From the IMG/VR virus record IMGVR_UViG_3300042566_000927, positions 1 through 36,907 of that record: a stretch of DNA of 36,907 nucleotides; one strand, written 5' to 3'. The notes beneath the pieces are model-generated. The model saw only the letters and a list, made by a program, of their open reading frames with translations, had not been told where the DNA came from and made no database searches. Below, one piece after another: positions 28,852 through 34,589 of this stretch (the first letter of the stretch is position 1; each line of letters starts with the position of its first letter). The DNA comes from a virus. Position numbers and translations under genes: made by a program.

Positions 28852-29034
28852 CCCAATGCCGTGCGCCCGCTCCAAAGCGGCAGCAAACGTCACCATCGCG
28901 CTGTATTCTCCGTCGGTCAACTCGGCCCCTCCGACATGCGCCTCAATCAGTTTGTCTAGCTGCTGCGCCGTCAGGGGCTTCCGCATTTCCATTCGACCCG
29001 CGTCGGCGGCGCTCGGTGCTTGGTCTGTGTTCAT
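28846..29034 (-). CDS. Small protein of unknown function, 62 residues
   Basis: This protein has an acidic N-terminus (MNTDQAPSAADAGRMEMRKP) and a helical body (LTAQQLDKLIEAHVGGAELT). The Shine-Dalgarno AGGAG lies ten bases upstream, directly after the attC-type half-site at 29035-29085. The TAA stop is inside GCCTAAC. No family is recognised. Confidence 0.65.
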   Translation of the reverse strand: MNTDQAPSAADAGRMEMRKPLTAQQLDKLIEAHVGGAELTDGEYSAMVTFAAALERAHGIGA

Positions 29035-29085
29035 CTTTACTCCTGTTGCGCCCGCGTGGCGGGCCGGTTAGCTCGAACGTTAGGC
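29035..29085 (-). other. attC left half-site with terminal hairpin (minus strand)
   Basis: On the minus strand the order is GCCTAAC (29085-29079, holding the stop of the gene at 29080), then GTTCGAGCTAACC (close to TTCGTTCAAGCCGAC of attC left halves), then the hairpin GCCCGC-CAC-GCGGGC. After that come an AGGAG Shine-Dalgarno sequence and the next start codon. The right half is missing. Confidence 0.6.
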
Positions 29086-29325
29086 ATCAAAGCGCAGCGC
29101 CTCCAGTCGCGCAAGTTGCTTGCGCAGGCTGGCAATCTTTGCCTTGCGCATCACCTCGGCGCGAGCCAAGGCACTTTCGCGCGTGCGGTGCCACTCTTTA
29201 CCCTCGCCGTGCAGGTATTTCATCGATCCGACCTGGACCATTGAGCTGCCAACTTCCCCAAATTCCTCGCCCTCTTGCTCGATCAATCCCTCTGTAAGAG
29301 CGTATTTGCTGTTCCAAATCTTCAT
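29080..29325 (-). CDS. Protein of unknown function, 81 residues
   Basis: This protein begins MKIWNSKYALTEGLIEQEGE and has a strand-rich N-terminal half (VGSSMVQVGSMKYLHGEGKE). A basic C-terminal helix follows (AEVMRKAKIASLRKQLARLE). A GGAGAAGC Shine-Dalgarno sequence precedes the start. The stop lies inside an attC-type R'' box. No family is recognised, though the pattern 'KYALTEGI' occurs in small phage proteins. Confidence 0.65.
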   Translation of the reverse strand: MKIWNSKYALTEGLIEQEGEEFGEVGSSMVQVGSMKYLHGEGKEWHRTRESALARAEVMRKAKIASLRKQLARLEALRFDA

Positions 29326-29361
29326 TGCTTCTCCAAGTTGGGGCCTAAACTGACGTTCGGA

Positions 29362-29748
29362 CTACTCGATGATGAAACCGCTAGTCGCTGCGTATGCCTG
29401 TATGCGCGTTACGTAGTCGGCAAACTCGTGGACGCTGAGGGTTGTTGTGCTGATAGGCGTTTGTCCGCCGCCCGGCATGTCTTCCATGCCGATGTACTGG
29501 CCGGCAAAGTGGGCATGCCATGCCTCGCTGCTGTACTGCCTGCCGTCGATCCATGCTTGCTCGCTGATCTCGCGCAACAGCGCCCAGTACAGGCGATTCT
29601 GCTGCACGTTTCGTTTCGCCTTGTGCTCCGTGACGTGGACGGCCAGCGGCCGGCCGTCCCGCGCCATCGCGCGCGCGTTGGCCTTCAGGAAAGCCGACAA
29701 AGCGCGGACGTGCGTCTCGTCACGGAGCACGAAGACTCGGTTTACCAC
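29362..29748 (-). CDS. ninB: NinB-like recombination protein (lambda Orf family)
   Basis: The start is GTG 29748. The 128-residue product has NinB features: an N-terminal strand VNRVFVLRDETHVRALSAFL, the segment AVHVTEHKAKRNVQQNRLYWA that is the family signature, and a C-terminal HEFADYVTRIQAYAATSGF. Lambda NinB/Orf helps recombination by acting at SSB-coated DNA. Its neighbour is an SSB-like protein, which fits. The genes overlap by seven bases. Confidence 0.88.
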   Translation of the reverse strand: MVNRVFVLRDETHVRALSAFLKANARAMARDGRPLAVHVTEHKAKRNVQQNRLYWALLREISEQAWIDGRQYSSEAWHAHFAGQYIGMEDMPGGGQTPISTTTLSVHEFADYVTRIQAYAATSGFIIE

Positions 29749-30392
29749 GGGATGTCGTCGTCCATCGCTGCCATGCCGCTATCAGCGGGCGCGGACGCTG
29801 CGGCGGCTTGGTTGACGCTAGGCTTCTTCTGCCATTCGGCGCAGGCCCGGATCGTCTCCTTTAGCTTGTCACTGAATGCCTCGAACAGCGTCATGTCCGG
29901 CTCGGTCACGTCGAACAATTGCAGCGCGGACACAGCAGCCGGCACGCTGTTGCGCATCGCCTTCGGCACCGGGCTGATGCTAGCGACGTTGGAATAGGTC
30001 TTGCCGTCGCGGGCGTCGTGCTTGACGTTGATTAGCGCGGGGACGCCGAGCAGCTTCGACACATCAAAGCCGGCCAGCTCCTCCGGCGTGAATGCGCGAC
30101 CGCGCCAGGACTCGAGGTCAGCTCGCAGGATGGACTTTTCACCGAGACTCAGCGTGTACCGCTTGCTGATAATCAACGGTTTTCCGTCGTCCGTCTTGAG
30201 CGGCGTGCCGTCTTCATCCTCGCCGTGCAGCTCCCATGTCAAAGCCACTTTTCGGGCCGGCGGCTTGGGCTTGCCTTGGTACTCACGCGGCTGCGTGCCC
30301 AAGTCGATAACCCGCACACACCGGCCGGTGTGGACGCCTTGCGGCACGGGCCGAAAATCTCCGCCGCCGGTGTCAGATGCAATCAATGCCAT
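29742..30392 (-). CDS. Probable single-stranded DNA-binding protein
   Basis: The start is ATG 30392 (MALIASDTGGGDFRPVPQGV) with GGAG upstream. The 216-residue product has an N-terminal beta-rich domain (GRCVRVIDLGTQ, then ARKVALTWELHGEDEDG) like an OB fold. The C-terminus ends GMAAMDDDIPW, which is close to the acidic DDDIPF tail by which bacterial SSB recruits partner proteins. The gene lies directly upstream of NinB in the operon. The SSB role is inferred from the tail and position. Confidence 0.6.
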   Translation of the reverse strand: MALIASDTGGGDFRPVPQGVHTGRCVRVIDLGTQPREYQGKPKPPARKVALTWELHGEDEDGTPLKTDDGKPLIISKRYTLSLGEKSILRADLESWRGRAFTPEELAGFDVSKLLGVPALINVKHDARDGKTYSNVASISPVPKAMRNSVPAAVSALQLFDVTEPDMTLFEAFSDKLKETIRACAEWQKKPSVNQAAAASAPADSGMAAMDDDIPW

Positions 30393-30555
30393 GTTGTTTC
30401 TCCATCCCACTGTCACGGGCCGTGGGGCGCCTCTCCGGAATGCCAGCCGCCCATCGCAGGGCGGCAATCTCGTCTTGCGTCAGTTTGCGGGTGGACGCGG
30501 CGCGCAGCGCCTCGTCGCATATCCGCTCAATGTCGGTTGTGTAGTACTCATTCAT
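30373..30555 (-). CDS. Small protein of unknown function, 60 residues
   Basis: The start ATG at 30555 gives MNEYYTTDIERICDEALRAA, which continues in a helical STRKLTQDEIAALRWAAGIP. The gene overlaps both neighbours (8 and 20 bases). Its 3' end carries the Shine-Dalgarno of the SSB-like gene (GGAGAAAC). No family is recognised. Confidence 0.6.
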   Translation of the reverse strand: MNEYYTTDIERICDEALRAASTRKLTQDEIAALRWAAGIPERRPTARDSGMEKQHGIDCI

Positions 30556-30709
30556 GGCCGGCCTCGAGGAAGGCGCGCACCTGAAGCCCGTTGATGTGCG
30601 CACGCCACGTGGCGTGCAGGTATGCGTGGTGATGCGGCCCGGCGTTCAAGGCAACAAAGCGCCAGAATAGGTACGCGAGTAGCGCTGTGATCGCATGCAG
30701 CAGGCTCAT
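30548..30709 (-). CDS. Small membrane protein, 53 residues
   Basis: The start ATG at 30709 overlaps the previous stop. The protein begins MSLLHAITALLAYLFWRFVA with one membrane segment (about residues 3-21), then a histidine-rich part (AGPHHHAYLHATWRAHINGL). No function is recognised. Confidence 0.6.
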   Translation of the reverse strand: MSLLHAITALLAYLFWRFVALNAGPHHHAYLHATWRAHINGLQVRAFLEAGHE

Positions 30710-30849
30710 TGCCTTATCTCCAGGCATGCGAACCACAGCGCCGCCCACGTGGTCACGCCGATCACAGCGAGTGCCAAATCGGTCCATTCGGCCGGCCTGT
30801 TCAGTTGGCGTAGCCAGTCCACGCGGCTTTGGGTGGCGTTGTCAGTCAT
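30706..30849 (-). CDS. Small membrane protein, 47 residues
   Basis: This short gene begins at 30849 (ATGA overlap with the upstream stop) and stops at 30706-30708, itself overlapping the next start. It encodes MTDNATQSRVDWLRQLNRPA, then a membrane segment (LALAVIGVTTWAALWFACLE). The overlaps at both ends support it as a real gene. No family is recognised. Confidence 0.6.
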   Translation of the reverse strand: MTDNATQSRVDWLRQLNRPAEWTDLALAVIGVTTWAALWFACLEIRQ

Positions 30850-31085
30850 GGCGCCTTCACCGCGTGGACGGCCTCAGCGGCCTCGATCAGCGCGCGGGCC
30901 ATCGCAAGGGCCTCATCGCGAGTCAGCACACCCGACAACATGGCGCGAGGGGCCGACAGGCTGAGGAAAACGGCATCGTTTTGGCGGGCCGCCAGCGTCG
31001 ACCACGGCGCGACGTAAATGTGTAGTTCGGTTGCGCCGACAGACCGCGTGCCGTCGGCGTGGCGCTTAATCAGCGGGTTCAACAT
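30846..31085 (-). CDS. Small protein of unknown function, 79 residues
   Basis: The start ATG at 31085 follows GGAGGA. The protein begins MLNPLIKRHADGTRSVGATE and continues LHIYVAPWSTLAARQNDAVF and a helical AMARALIEAAEAVHAVK. The previous gene stops in TGATG overlap. No family is recognised. Confidence 0.6.
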   Translation of the reverse strand: MLNPLIKRHADGTRSVGATELHIYVAPWSTLAARQNDAVFLSLSAPRAMLSGVLTRDEALAMARALIEAAEAVHAVKAP

Positions 31086-31294
31086 CACATCCTCCTGAGT
31101 CGTTGCTGGATAGCGAGTTGCAGTGCGCCCAGGCGAGCGCACTCGACCGCCTCGTCCGGCCGCGCAGCGCCGCGATCAAGCGCGCGGCACAGTCGCGCTT
31201 CCGCGTCCCGCTGGGCGGCGATAACTGCGGCACGTTCGGCCAGCAGCTCGGCAGCCGTCAGGTCGTCGTGCTGAATCTGATAGATCGATCGCAT
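31085..31294 (-). CDS. Small helical protein of unknown function, 69 residues
   Basis: This protein begins MRSIYQIQHDDLTAAELLAE and is almost entirely helical and charged (AERAAVIAAQRDAEARLCRA, then ALQLAIQQRLRRM), so a coiled coil is likely. GAGG precedes the start. No family is recognised. Confidence 0.6.
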   Translation of the reverse strand: MRSIYQIQHDDLTAAELLAERAAVIAAQRDAEARLCRALDRGAARPDEAVECARLGALQLAIQQRLRRM

Positions 31295-31322
31295 GTGCTA
31301 CCTCGAGTCGTTATGCCTGGGC

Positions 31323-31541
31323 TCATTGCGCTGTGTCGTACTGCTTCCACCACGCGCGGGCCGTCTTCAGCGCATCGGCATGGTTACGGCCGCTGCCCGC
31401 TGCGTTCCACTCGCCCGCGTCGTGCGGGTCAATCTGGCAGTGCCACCAAACCGGCATGTCGCCTTGCTGCTCGCGCACCAGCTTGTAGGGCACCAGCGTG
31501 CCGTTGTGATCCTTGAATCTGCCTTCAGTTGCCAGTTTCAT
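31323..31541 (-). CDS. Small protein of unknown function, 72 residues
   Basis: This protein begins MKLATEGRFKDHNGTLVPYK and has the pattern PVWWHCQIDPHDAGEWNAAG, followed by a helical HADALKTARAWWKQY. It overlaps the DUF551 gene by four bases. No family is recognised. Confidence 0.65.
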   Translation of the reverse strand: MKLATEGRFKDHNGTLVPYKLVREQQGDMPVWWHCQIDPHDAGEWNAAGSGRNHADALKTARAWWKQYDTAQ

Positions 31542-31801
31542 TGCCGCTCTCGTCGTTCGTTAGGTGGTGAAGGAAGTGGCATCCAGTGCGTGATGTTCCA
31601 GTCTCCGTTGTAGCCCTCTGCGCCGCCACCAAGTCGCCCGTCTGTGCTGTAGAACCACAGTTTTGCAAAGGCGTGCCCGGTGTGGCTGTCTGCAATCCAC
31701 ACCAACACGCGCCTCCCATCGCGCGGCGCTGTCTCGATTGGCTGCCACGCGCCTAACTGGTCGTTCGAGCCGAGCGCCCCCGGCGTTGCTTCTGTGGTCA
31801 T
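31538..31801 (-). CDS. DUF551 domain protein, first gene of the leftward operon
   Basis: This 87-residue protein has the DUF551 core: LGAWQPIETAPRDGRRVLVW, then the aromatic NITHWMPLPSPPNE. The function of DUF551, common in phages, is unknown. The extra N-terminal residues (MTTEATPGALGSNDQ) are coded by the reverse strand of an attC-type left half (31751-31773); the core domain starts only after them. GGAGGA precedes the start. It lies closest to the divergent control region. Confidence 0.85.
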   Translation of the reverse strand: MTTEATPGALGSNDQLGAWQPIETAPRDGRRVLVWIADSHTGHAFAKLWFYSTDGRLGGGAEGYNGDWNITHWMPLPSPPNERRERQ

Positions 31802-31846
31802 CGTTCCTCCGTTGCCGGGGTCACCGGCTCAACTTCTACGTTCGCG
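31751..31846 (+). other. attC-like site, degenerate right box
   Basis: GCCTAAC (31751-31757) is followed by TGG and TCGTTCGAGCCGA (31761-31773). This differs from the classic left-half consensus TTCGTTCAAGCCGA mainly by G for A. On the right are CCGGCTCAACTTCTACG (31824-31840) and GTTCGCG (31840-31846), resembling CGGCTTAACTCAAGCG and a damaged R' box. The start of the DUF551 gene lies inside it on the other strand. Confidence 0.45.
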
Positions 31847-31867
31847 TTGCGTCGTTCGATGGAAGGC

Positions 31868-31896
31868 ATTAAACAGCATGTTTCGCCGCATGTCAA
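31868..31896 (-). promoter_or_regulatory. Leftward early promoter
   Basis: On the minus strand a perfect TTGACA (31896-31891) and TTTAAT (31873-31868) are separated by 17 bases. The palindrome AAACA-GCA-TGTTT (31871-31883) overlaps the -10 box and may be an operator. It drives the operon from 31801 to 26005. Confidence 0.85.
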
Positions 31897-31902
31897 CAGT
31901 CC

Positions 31903-31913
31903 GTGTATTACAC
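31903..31913. promoter_or_regulatory. Operator-like palindrome between divergent promoters
   Basis: GTGTA-T-TACAC (31903-31913) is a perfect palindrome of five-base arms lying midway between the -35 boxes of the two divergent promoters. Its right side continues into TACACGCTGTGT, shared with the leftward promoter at 25119-25146. It is a likely site for the Cro-like protein encoded at 31979. Confidence 0.65.
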
Positions 31914-31919
31914 GCTGTG

Positions 31920-31949
31920 TTGACAAACCACATAAACGTGGTGTTTAAT
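31920..31949 (+). promoter_or_regulatory. Rightward early promoter
   Basis: A perfect TTGACA (31920-31925) and TTTAAT (31944-31949) are separated by 18 bases. The spacer holds the inverted repeat ACCAC-ATAAAC-GTGGT (31927-31942), another operator candidate. It drives the Cro-like gene and the rightward early genes. Confidence 0.8.
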
Positions 31950-31978
31950 CAAGCATGTTCATCCGCGCATTGGCACCC

Positions 31979-32215
31979 ATGAATCGCACCCCTTCTGACG
32001 CGCTCGACGAAGCGATCAAGCAGACCGGCGGGACCAAACAGCTAGCCGACCGGCTCGCTGTGACCGTTCAAGTGGTCTCTAACTGGCGCGCCCGCGGGGT
32101 GCCAGCCGAGCGCTGTCCGGACATTGAGCGCGTAACGGGCGTGCGCTGCGAGCGTCTGCGTCCGGACGTTGACTGGCACGTGCTGCGCGTCGCCGGCCGC
32201 AATGCGGAAGGATGA
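31979..32215 (+). CDS. Cro/YdaS-like transcription regulator
   Basis: The start is ATG 31979; the longer frame from 31955 would begin at the transcription start. The 78-residue product (MNRTPSDALDEAIKQTGGTK, then QLADRLAVTVQVVSNWRARG) has the helix-turn-helix of the YdaS/Cro family and the ending VPAERCPDIERVTG. It probably binds the operators at 31871-31942 and perhaps 25122-25135. The last 46 bases are repeated at 33652-33697. Its stop overlaps the methyltransferase start (ATGA). Confidence 0.85.
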   Translation: MNRTPSDALDEAIKQTGGTKQLADRLAVTVQVVSNWRARGVPAERCPDIERVTGVRCERLRPDVDWHVLRVAGRNAEG

Positions 32216-32217
32216 GG
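32172..32217 (+). repeat. 46-bp direct repeat, copy 1 (end of the Cro-like gene)
   Basis: Bases 32172-32217 match 33652-33697 with one mismatch (C32177, G33657). The copies bracket the first methyltransferase gene. Confidence 0.95.
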
Positions 32218-33645
32218 ATGGACGAAGCGCTGACTAAGGCCCTGAAAGTTGCGATTGGCAACGCTGAACTGTGGCAGGGAGACTGCCTCGATGTGCTGCG
32301 CACTCTGCCGGATTGCAGCGTTGACAGCATTGTGACCGATCCGCCGTATGGCCTGACCGCCAACAAGAAGGGTGGGTCTGGCGTTGCCAGCATAAATCTG
32401 GACAGCCCTTATGGACGATCGCGCATTGGCACCGGCAACGGCTCAGGCGGCTTTATGGGCATGAAATGGGACCGCGACGTCCCCAGCGTGGAGGTGTGGC
32501 GCGAGTGCTTGCGGGTGCTCAAGCCGGGCGGCCATCTGCTGGCGTTTGCCGGCACCCGCACGCAGCACCGGATGGCGTGCCGAATTGAGGATGCGGGCTT
32601 CGAGATCCGCGACATGATCGCCTGGGTGTACGGGTCGGGGTTCCCGAAGTCGCTGGATGTGTCGAAGGCAATTGACAAGGCGGCGGGCGCGGAGCGGGAG
32701 GTGCTAGGGCCGGGCAGATGGAATCATGTCAAGGGCTGCAACGATCTGCAATCGGATTGCCTGATTCGACCAGGTGGGCAGCATGAAGAAACCGCCCCCG
32801 CCACCCCAGAAGCGCAGCAGTGGGCCGGCTGGGGCACTGCTCTAAAGCCCGCCCTCGAACCCATCACCGTCGCCCGCAAGCCGCTGGCCGGCACGGTGGC
32901 CGCAAACGTGCTGGAGCATGGTACGGGGGCGCTGAATGTGGATGGGTGCAGGGTGGGGGATGAAGTGACAACCAGCATTCTTCACGGGAAATCATCCGAT
33001 GCCTTTGGAATAGGTCAAAAGCGACCCACATTCGGAACAAAAGAAAACCCTCCCGGCCGCTGGCCCGCCAACCTGATCCACGACGGCAGCGAGGAGGTGC
33101 TGACGGCGTTTCCGGTGACGACAAGCGGCAGTTGGAGTGGACAGAAGACGGGCCGAGGAAGCGCTAACTCTGGAGACTGGGGAAAGAAAGATAGGGAATT
33201 TCATTGGCAAGGCGACTCCGGGTCCGCCGCCCGCTTCTTCTACTGCGCTAAGGCGAGCAAGGCGGATCGGGATGAGGGGCTGGATGGGCTAGAGGCTAGG
33301 CGCACGACCTTTGCCGATGGCACAGGGTTGAAAAACAACGGGGACGGCACGCCGCGAAACCAACAGCCGAGCAACCGAAACCATCACCCAACAGTCAAGC
33401 CCACCGACCTGATGCGTTACCTCTGCCGCCTGGTCACGCCACCTGGCGGCGTGGTGCTGGACCCGTTTATGGGCAGCGGCAGCACAGGCAAGGCCGCAAT
33501 GTTGGAAGGGTTCAGGTTCATCGGCATTGAGCGCGAGGCGGAATACGTTGAGATCGCTAAAGCGCGCATAGCCCGCGCCCAGGCCCAGGGGCAGCTTCTG
33601 TCGCCCGAAGAACCGCGCGAATGCGTGCAGGAGGGACTGTTGTGA
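32212..33645 (+). CDS. DNA methyltransferase (N6-adenine / N4-cytosine type), copy 1
   Basis: This 477-residue protein has the beta-class order of motifs. Motif IV DPPYGL is at residues 43-48, then KPGGHLLAFAGTRTQHRMAC, then HPTVKPTDLMRYLC near 391-404 and motif I (LDPFMGSGSTGKAAM) near 416-430 followed by FIGIERE. DPPY points to N6-adenine. The large middle (residues 150-380) has Gly/Asn-rich segments and is a likely target recognition region. It probably protects phage DNA from host restriction. The gene is flanked by 46-bp direct repeats and ends in front of an ACCTAAC box, suggesting acquisition. Confidence 0.93.
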   Translation: MRMDEALTKALKVAIGNAELWQGDCLDVLRTLPDCSVDSIVTDPPYGLTANKKGGSGVASINLDSPYGRSRIGTGNGSGGFMGMKWDRDVPSVEVWRECLRVLKPGGHLLAFAGTRTQHRMACRIEDAGFEIRDMIAWVYGSGFPKSLDVSKAIDKAAGAEREVLGPGRWNHVKGCNDLQSDCLIRPGGQHEETAPATPEAQQWAGWGTALKPALEPITVARKPLAGTVAANVLEHGTGALNVDGCRVGDEVTTSILHGKSSDAFGIGQKRPTFGTKENPPGRWPANLIHDGSEEVLTAFPVTTSGSWSGQKTGRGSANSGDWGKKDREFHWQGDSGSAARFFYCAKASKADRDEGLDGLEARRTTFADGTGLKNNGDGTPRNQQPSNRNHHPTVKPTDLMRYLCRLVTPPGGVVLDPFMGSGSTGKAAMLEGFRFIGIEREAEYVEIAKARIARAQAQGQLLSPEEPRECVQEGLL

Positions 33646-33646
33646 A

Positions 33647-33653
33647 ACCTAAC
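33647..33653 (+). other. attC R''-type box (ACCTAAC) after the first methyltransferase
   Basis: ACCTAAC begins two bases after the methyltransferase stop. It is followed not by an attC hairpin but by the 46-bp repeat of the Cro gene end, and then by a second ACCTAAC that opens the complete site at 33702-33759. Confidence 0.4.
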
Positions 33654-33697
33654 TGGGACGTGCTGCGCGTCGCCGGCCGCAATGCGGAAGGATGAGG
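33652..33697 (+). repeat. 46-bp direct repeat, copy 2 (after the methyltransferase)
   Basis: This is a copy of the last codons of the Cro-like gene (32172-32217) placed downstream of the first methyltransferase. It has no start of its own and is not translated as a gene. Confidence 0.95.
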
Positions 33698-33701
33698 TGA
33701 G

Positions 33702-33759
33702 ACCTAACGGGCCGGTTCAGGGGCCGCCGTAGGCGGTCCCTTGGAACCGGGTGTTAGAG
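33702..33759 (+). other. Integron-type attC recombination site, compact (58 bp)
   Basis: ACCTAAC (33702-33708) opens the site and GTTAGAG (33753-33759) closes it; five outer pairs form (CTAAC/GTTAG), and the last R' base is G, not a pyrimidine. The inner stem pairs CCGGTTC (33712-33718) with GAACCGG (33744-33750), AG (33719-33720) with TT (33741-33742), GGG with CCC, and CCGCC with GGCGG around the loop GTA. This leaves T33737 and G33743 as single-base bulges on one arm, the classic attC sign. The length is typical of short attC sites. The second methyltransferase gene starts 26 bases after it. Confidence 0.75.
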
Positions 33760-33785
33760 GGCCTGTATCCGAAGCGAAGGAATGT

Positions 33786-34589
33786 ATGAACCGCGTGATT
33801 TTTGGTGACTGCCGCGACACGATGCGCGACCTGCAGGCGCAAGGCGTGCGCGTGCAGTGCTGCGTGACGAGCCCGCCCTACTTCGGGCTGCGCGACTACG
33901 GCCACCCTGGGCAGATTGGCCTGGAGAAGACGCCGGCCGACTACGTGGCTGCGCTGGTGGAAGTGTTTGGCCTGGTGCGCGAGTTGCTTACCGAAGACGG
34001 CACGCTCTGGCTGAACGTGGGGGACGTGTTCGCCGCAAGCGGCAAAGGCGGAGGCGGTAGTGCGGGGGACCGCGCGTGCTGGGCCACGGTGCGCGAGCGC
34101 AAGGGCTTCAGGATGCCGCCGAGCGGCTACAAGAGGAAAGACCTGACGCTGGTGGCGTTTGCCCTGGCCGACGCGCTGCGCCGCGATGGCTGGTACATGC
34201 GGCAGACGATCATTTGGCGCAAGCCTGCGGCCGTGGAGCCGCTGCGGCTTGACCGGCCGGCGACAAGCCACGAATACCTGTACCTGCTGGCGCGCAACGA
34301 GCACTACTTCGCCCGCAACCCTGGCGCGAAGTGGTGGGGCCATTCGGTGTGGGACGTGACGAGCGACAGCGACGGGCAGCACCCGGCTGCGATGCCGACC
34401 GAACTGGCGCAGCGGTGCATCCTCTGCGGCAGTGAGCCCGGCGACCTTGTATTCGACCCGTTCATGGGCAGCGGCACGACCGGACGCGCGGCGGCCAGCC
34501 TGGGGCGGAAGTGGCTCGGCTGTGAGCTGAACGACGACTACAGCCGCATGCAGCAGGAGAGGACGGCCCAAAGTGCGCTGGCCCTCTAA
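33786..34589 (+). CDS. DNA methyltransferase (SPPY type), copy 2, cassette-like
   Basis: The start is ATG 33786 with AAGGA upstream. The 267-residue product has motif IV SPPYFGLRDYG at residues 29-39, a motif often seen in N4-cytosine enzymes, and motif I DPFMGSGTTGRAAASLG near residues 222-238, followed by WLGCELNDDY. The order is again IV then I. It is not closely related to the first methyltransferase outside the motifs. The gene has a complete attC-like site before it and stops (TAA 34587-34589) inside CTCTAAC, with GTTAGGC following at 34629. Confidence 0.93.
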   Translation: MNRVIFGDCRDTMRDLQAQGVRVQCCVTSPPYFGLRDYGHPGQIGLEKTPADYVAALVEVFGLVRELLTEDGTLWLNVGDVFAASGKGGGGSAGDRACWATVRERKGFRMPPSGYKRKDLTLVAFALADALRRDGWYMRQTIIWRKPAAVEPLRLDRPATSHEYLYLLARNEHYFARNPGAKWWGHSVWDVTSDSDGQHPAAMPTELAQRCILCGSEPGDLVFDPFMGSGTTGRAAASLGRKWLGCELNDDYSRMQQERTAQSALAL

